The notes under the pieces were generated by a model, which made no database searches, was not told where the DNA came from, and was given only the letters and a program-made list of their open reading frames with translations. Position numbers and translations under genes: made by a program. A DNA stretch of 8,469 nt, from assembly GCA_964565935.1 (NCBI GenBank), contig CAZMGW010000053.1, positions 1 to 8,469 of the forward strand, read 5' to 3'. Numbering within the stretch: the stretch's first letter is position 1; every line of letters starts with the position of its first letter. This document shows positions 5,894-8,469 of this stretch, piece after piece. Origin of the DNA: JBAXAM01 sp964565935 (GTDB lineage Bacteria; Pseudomonadota; Gammaproteobacteria; UBA9339).

Positions 5894-7998
5894 GCGAACT
5901 AGCAAAACGCCTACATTTTTCGTTTGGTAAAAAACTCCCGATGATCCATCAGGCAGAAGTTGCTGAATGTGGCTTGGCCTGTCTTGCTATGATTGCAAGC
6001 TACCACGGTTATGACACCGATCTTTTGACTTTACGCCGCCAATTTTCTATTTCACTCAAAGGAAGCAAGCTCCAAGATTTAATTGATTTAGGAAAAAAAC
6101 TTCATTTATTAAGCCGGGCGGTAAAGCTAGATTTAGCCGAACTGAAATGCTTAAAAACTCCTTGTATTCTTCATTGGGATTTAGACCATTTCGTGGTTTT
6201 GAAAAAGGTACGGGGTAACACCGTAATTATCCATGACCCAGCAATTGGCGTGGTTAAATATAAAATGTCTGAGGTTTCCAAGCACTTTACTGGCGTTGCG
6301 ATGGAGCTTACCCCGGCCGTTGATTTTGCAAAGAAAAAAAACAGAACCAGATTGTTTCTGTCTGATTTATGGAAAACAGTCACCGGGCTTAAGCTGCCAT
6401 TAGTGCAGATTATTTTAGTTTCTCTGGCGCTAGAAGCCTTTGAGTTAATCAGCCCGCTATTTATGCGGTTTGTTATTGATGATGTGATTGTTACCAAAGA
6501 TTTTCCGCTGCTTTATATTTTAGCTATTGGTTTGGGGTTGCTGACTGTTATCCAATATGTAACCGGTTATGTGCGATCTTGGATAGTTCTGTTTTTATCT
6601 AACGTTTTGAATATCCAGCTGGTTGCCAACCTAGTGCGGCATTTATTTAAATTGCCAATCGATTTCTTTCAAAAGCGGCACATGGGCGATATCGTTTCCC
6701 GTTTTGGCTCTATGGGTGCAATTCAAACCAAAATCAGTACGGATTTTGTTGAAGGTATCGTTGACGGCCTCATGGTTATAGCTACTTTGATTATGATGTT
6801 GGTTTATAGTTATCTCCTAACTGCTATCGTGTTTGCTGCTTTGACGCTTTATATAATTATCCGGACGTTGCTTTACCCAACCATGCGGCGTTTGGGTCAA
6901 GAAAGCCTGGTTGCCAGTGCCAAAGAAAACTCGATTTTTATGGAAAGTATTCGCGCAATTTTACCTTTGAAGATTTTTGGCAAAGAAAGCCAAAGAGAGA
7001 ATATTTGGCAGAATTGCTATGCCGACAAACTAAATACAAATATTCGCATAGCGAAACTGGGCTTGGTTTATAAGTTTCTCAACCAAATTATTTTTGGTGC
7101 AGAATATGTGATTATTCTGGTGTTGGGTGCAACACTTGTCATGAAGGGCGGTTTTACGATTGGTATGTTGATGGCCTATTTTTCGTATCGCCAACAATTT
7201 GTTGGTAAGGCCATCAGCATGGTTGATAAAGTCTTTGATTATCAAATGATTAGCCTTGATTTAGAGCGAGTGGCAGATATTGCCTTAGCCGATCCTGAAC
7301 CAGAGACTGTTGGTGATACAGCCGTCCCAAGAGCTATTCAAGGCAATGTTAGCGTTAAAAATCTTGCATTTAGGTATTCCGAACAAGATCCATATGTGTT
7401 TAAAAATATTAATTTCGAAATAAAAGCAGGGGAGGCGGTGGCTATAATTGGCGCATCTGGTTGTGGCAAGACTACTTTGCTGAAAATCTTGATGCGGCTT
7501 CTTGATCCATCATTAGGTGGGGTTTTTGTTGATGGGATAGATGCGCGCCGTATGGGGTTGCATAATTATCGTTCGCAGATAGCCGCCGTCATGCAAGAAG
7601 ACGCTTTGTTAAGCGGCTCGATTGCCGATAACATTTGCTTTTTTGACGCCAAGCCTGATTTCGATCGTATTTATGCCTGCGCAGAGATCTCTGCAATTCA
7701 CGACGATATTATGCAAATGCCGATGTCGTATCAGTCTTTGGTTGGCGACATGGGGACGACCTTATCTGGAGGGCAAAAACAGCGGGTTCTTCTGGCAAGA
7801 GCTTTGTATTCGCAACCTAAGATTTTATTTTTAGACGAAGCGACCAGTCATTTGGATTCCAATAACGAAACTATCATCAATCAACACGTCAAACAAATCG
7901 GCATAACTCGTATCATCATTGCCCACCGAAAAGAAACGGTGAGTATTGCTGATCGGGTGATCGATTTAGAGGTGATGATTGGGGAAGATTCTAATTAG
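5890..7998 (+). CDS. Peptidase-containing ABC transporter (C39 leader peptidase, membrane and ATPase domains)
   Basis: This 702-residue bacteriocin/RiPP exporter cuts the leader after a double-glycine-type site and pumps the peptide across the inner membrane. Residues 15-140 are the C39 peptidase: Q21 and C27 in HQAEVAECGLACLAM, H100 in DHFVV and D116 in IIHDPAIG, so the catalytic set is complete. About 165-450 is the six-helix membrane domain. About 485-697 is the ATPase: Walker A GASGCGKTT (521-529), Q569, signature LSGGQ (625-629), Walker B ILFLDE (645-650), SHLD D-loop (653-656) and H679. Length is normal for the family. AAGGGAAG lies shortly before the ATG. It pairs with the HlyD-type adaptor directly upstream and is the likely leader protease for both precursors. 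Codon use looks less AT-biased than in the maturase operon. Confidence 0.93.
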   Translation: MSELAKRLHFSFGKKLPMIHQAEVAECGLACLAMIASYHGYDTDLLTLRRQFSISLKGSKLQDLIDLGKKLHLLSRAVKLDLAELKCLKTPCILHWDLDHFVVLKKVRGNTVIIHDPAIGVVKYKMSEVSKHFTGVAMELTPAVDFAKKKNRTRLFLSDLWKTVTGLKLPLVQIILVSLALEAFELISPLFMRFVIDDVIVTKDFPLLYILAIGLGLLTVIQYVTGYVRSWIVLFLSNVLNIQLVANLVRHLFKLPIDFFQKRHMGDIVSRFGSMGAIQTKISTDFVEGIVDGLMVIATLIMMLVYSYLLTAIVFAALTLYIIIRTLLYPTMRRLGQESLVASAKENSIFMESIRAILPLKIFGKESQRENIWQNCYADKLNTNIRIAKLGLVYKFLNQIIFGAEYVIILVLGATLVMKGGFTIGMLMAYFSYRQQFVGKAISMVDKVFDYQMISLDLERVADIALADPEPETVGDTAVPRAIQGNVSVKNLAFRYSEQDPYVFKNINFEIKAGEAVAIIGASGCGKTTLLKILMRLLDPSLGGVFVDGIDARRMGLHNYRSQIAAVMQEDALLSGSIADNICFFDAKPDFDRIYACAEISAIHDDIMQMPMSYQSLVGDMGTTLSGGQKQRVLLARALYSQPKILFLDEATSHLDSNNETIINQHVKQIGITRIIIAHRKETVSIADRVIDLEVMIGEDSN

Positions 7999-8219
7999 AT
8001 GTTTATTAGTAAACTCGACGTGCCAATAAATCATATATCTAATTGGATTTAACCCCAAAAAACCAGTCGTTGTCGCGAAATTAAACAAAGGCGGGAAAAT
8101 TCTCCTTTTAACTGGTTCTAAAAATGGGGTTTACAAAACACTTTTCTAATCTAAGGGTAGCTCATAGGTAGCTTTGGAAGATTTGATAAACAGGGTAAAC
8201 ATGAGTAAAGCCACGACAG
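7999..8219. other. Non-coding stretch with repeats downstream of the exporter
   Basis: No convincing gene is present. An ATG directly after the transporter stop opens only 17 codons (7999-8052). The stretch holds a nested inverted repeat (8051-8131) and a short direct repeat, GGTAGCT at 8156-8162 and 8167-8173, 11 bp apart. Repeats of this kind next to a tRNA-derived attachment sequence can be recombinase arm sites. No canonical terminator with a T-run is visible for the exporter operon. Confidence 0.35.
8051..8131. repeat. Nested inverted repeat, stem-loop capable
   Basis: AACCCC (8051-8056) pairs with GGGGTT (8126-8131). Inside it AACCAGT (8061-8067) pairs with ACTGGTT (8111-8117), and inside that AAAGG (8087-8091) pairs with CCTTT (8104-8108). 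The three stems are co-linear, so the 81 bases can fold into one long interrupted hairpin. It may be a terminator-like structure after the exporter or a recombination-related site; there is no T-run to settle it. Confidence 0.4.
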
Positions 8220-8263
8220 TATTGGAGCTGGCGATGGGATTCGAACCCGCGACCTGCTGATTA
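8220..8263 (-). repeat. 44-bp duplicate of the tRNA-Thr 3' half (att-like site or tRNA remnant)
   Basis: 8220-8263 is identical to 8420-8463, exactly 200 bp away and in the same orientation. The identity runs from just outside the encoded CCA through the T-arm and anticodon-stem 3' strand and stops at the anticodon. The sequence beyond 8264 does not restore a tRNA 5' half: there is no GCTGGCG acceptor strand or D-arm. It is therefore a truncated copy, as left when a tyrosine-recombinase element integrates into a tRNA 3' end. Confidence 0.75.
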
Positions 8264-8419
8264 AAAGTCCGTAACTCTCTCCTTCGAGCCGCTACTAGAT
8301 ATGGATGCAATGTTTGTTCGTATTGCATGTTAGCGAGGTTCTTAGGGGAACCACAAGAGGAACCACGAAAGAAAAATTTAAATACTATAACGAAAATTTA
8401 TATTGTAATATATTGATTT
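8264..8419. other. 156-bp segment between the two tRNA 3'-half copies
   Basis: This segment has no gene. It contains a perfect inverted repeat ATGCAAT (8305-8311)/ATTGCAT (8322-8328), a direct repeat GGAACCAC (8347-8354 and 8359-8366, 12 bp apart), and GGTTC/GAACC (8337-8341/8348-8352). The right end is very A+T-rich. These look like protein-binding sites flanking an attachment core and may be all that remains of an integrated element. Confidence 0.4.
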
Positions 8420-8422
8420 TAT

Positions 8423-8469
8423 TGGAGCTGGCGATGGGATTCGAACCCGCGACCTGCTGATTACAAATC
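8423..8469 (-). tRNA. tRNA-Thr (UGU), 3' part, truncated by the window edge
   Basis: Read on the minus strand, the last 47 bases give the anticodon loop TTTGTAA (anticodon UGU, complement of 8463-8465), the anticodon-stem 3' strand TCAGC, a variable region AGGTC, a T-arm with GGGTTCGAATCCC, the acceptor strand CGCCAGC, discriminator T and an encoded CCA end (8423-8425). The 5' half lies beyond the right edge, so integrity cannot be checked. The two outer T-stem pairs are imperfect (C-A and G-T). An encoded CCA is usual in gammaproteobacteria and not in many other phyla. Confidence 0.85.

Noticed and set aside
6171..6497. Minus-strand 108-codon reading frame
   Set aside because: It is antisense to the peptidase and membrane part of the ABC transporter, with no start signals or recognisable motif.
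7999..8052. 17-codon frame starting directly after the transporter stop
   Set aside because: It is too short, has no leader or core motif and a poorly spaced ribosome binding site.
8220..8300. A complete second tRNA (a TTT anticodon seemed possible)
   Set aside because: The putative anticodon stem does not pair and no acceptor or D-arm 5' strand can be found, so only the 3' half is tRNA-derived.
8146..8328. Minus-strand 60-codon reading frame
   Set aside because: Its middle is simply the translation of the tRNA 3'-half copy (RTFNQQVAGSNPIAS), a well-known false gene call over tRNA sequence.

Overview
This window holds most of a RiPP (ribosomally made, post-translationally modified peptide) gene cluster of the 'grasp-with-spasm' type, next to a tRNA gene whose 3' half is duplicated as in a genomic-island attachment site. 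The host is probably a low-GC Gram-negative proteobacterium, perhaps a gammaproteobacterium. The reasons are a tRNA with an encoded CCA end, purine-rich Shine-Dalgarno sites (AGGAG at 243-247, GGAG at 4675-4678 minus strand), TTGACA-type promoters, and an HlyD-type periplasmic adaptor paired with a C39-peptidase ABC transporter. As far as I know, grasp-with-spasm enzymes are described mainly from Bacteroidetes. Genus-level assignment is not possible from this sequence alone.

Layout, left to right. 1-150 is compact, structured, RNA-like sequence with three strong hairpins and a fourth minor one, probably the end of another element, followed by a 65-residue precursor peptide gene (255-452, +). 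A secreted DUF6624-type protein follows (489-1553, -) with its own TTGACA promoter. Next is a tightly coupled minus-strand operon, read right to left: an ATP-grasp peptide maturase (gwsG-like, 2939-3970), an unrecognised 81-residue basic protein (2701-2946), and a SPASM-domain maturase (gwsS-like, 1673-2704). A gap of about 400 bp at 3971-4376 holds only degenerate reading-frame traces. A second, 96-residue precursor gene (4377-4667, -) is divergent from an HlyD-like adaptor (4838-5893, +) and a C39-peptidase/ABC exporter (5890-7998, +), which overlap by ATGA. 7999-8469 holds inverted and direct repeats, a 44-bp copy of a tRNA 3' end (8220-8263) and, 200 bp further on, the 3' half of a tRNA-Thr(UGU) gene (minus strand, cut by the window edge).

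Inferred pathway: the two precursors share a leader motif ([HY][RK]EL..., then LVxG) and a core motif ([ST]x[ST]G, then N, then an Asp-rich tail). The ATP-grasp enzyme would form side-chain ester or amide cross-links between Thr/Ser (or Lys) and Asp/Glu. The SPASM protein, and perhaps the 81-residue protein, would assist or add a second modification. The C39 domain of the exporter would remove the leader at the G-A/G-G-like site and export the product through the adaptor. The most striking point is that the 96-residue precursor is internally duplicated as leader-core-leader-core, so one translation product appears to carry two modifiable units.
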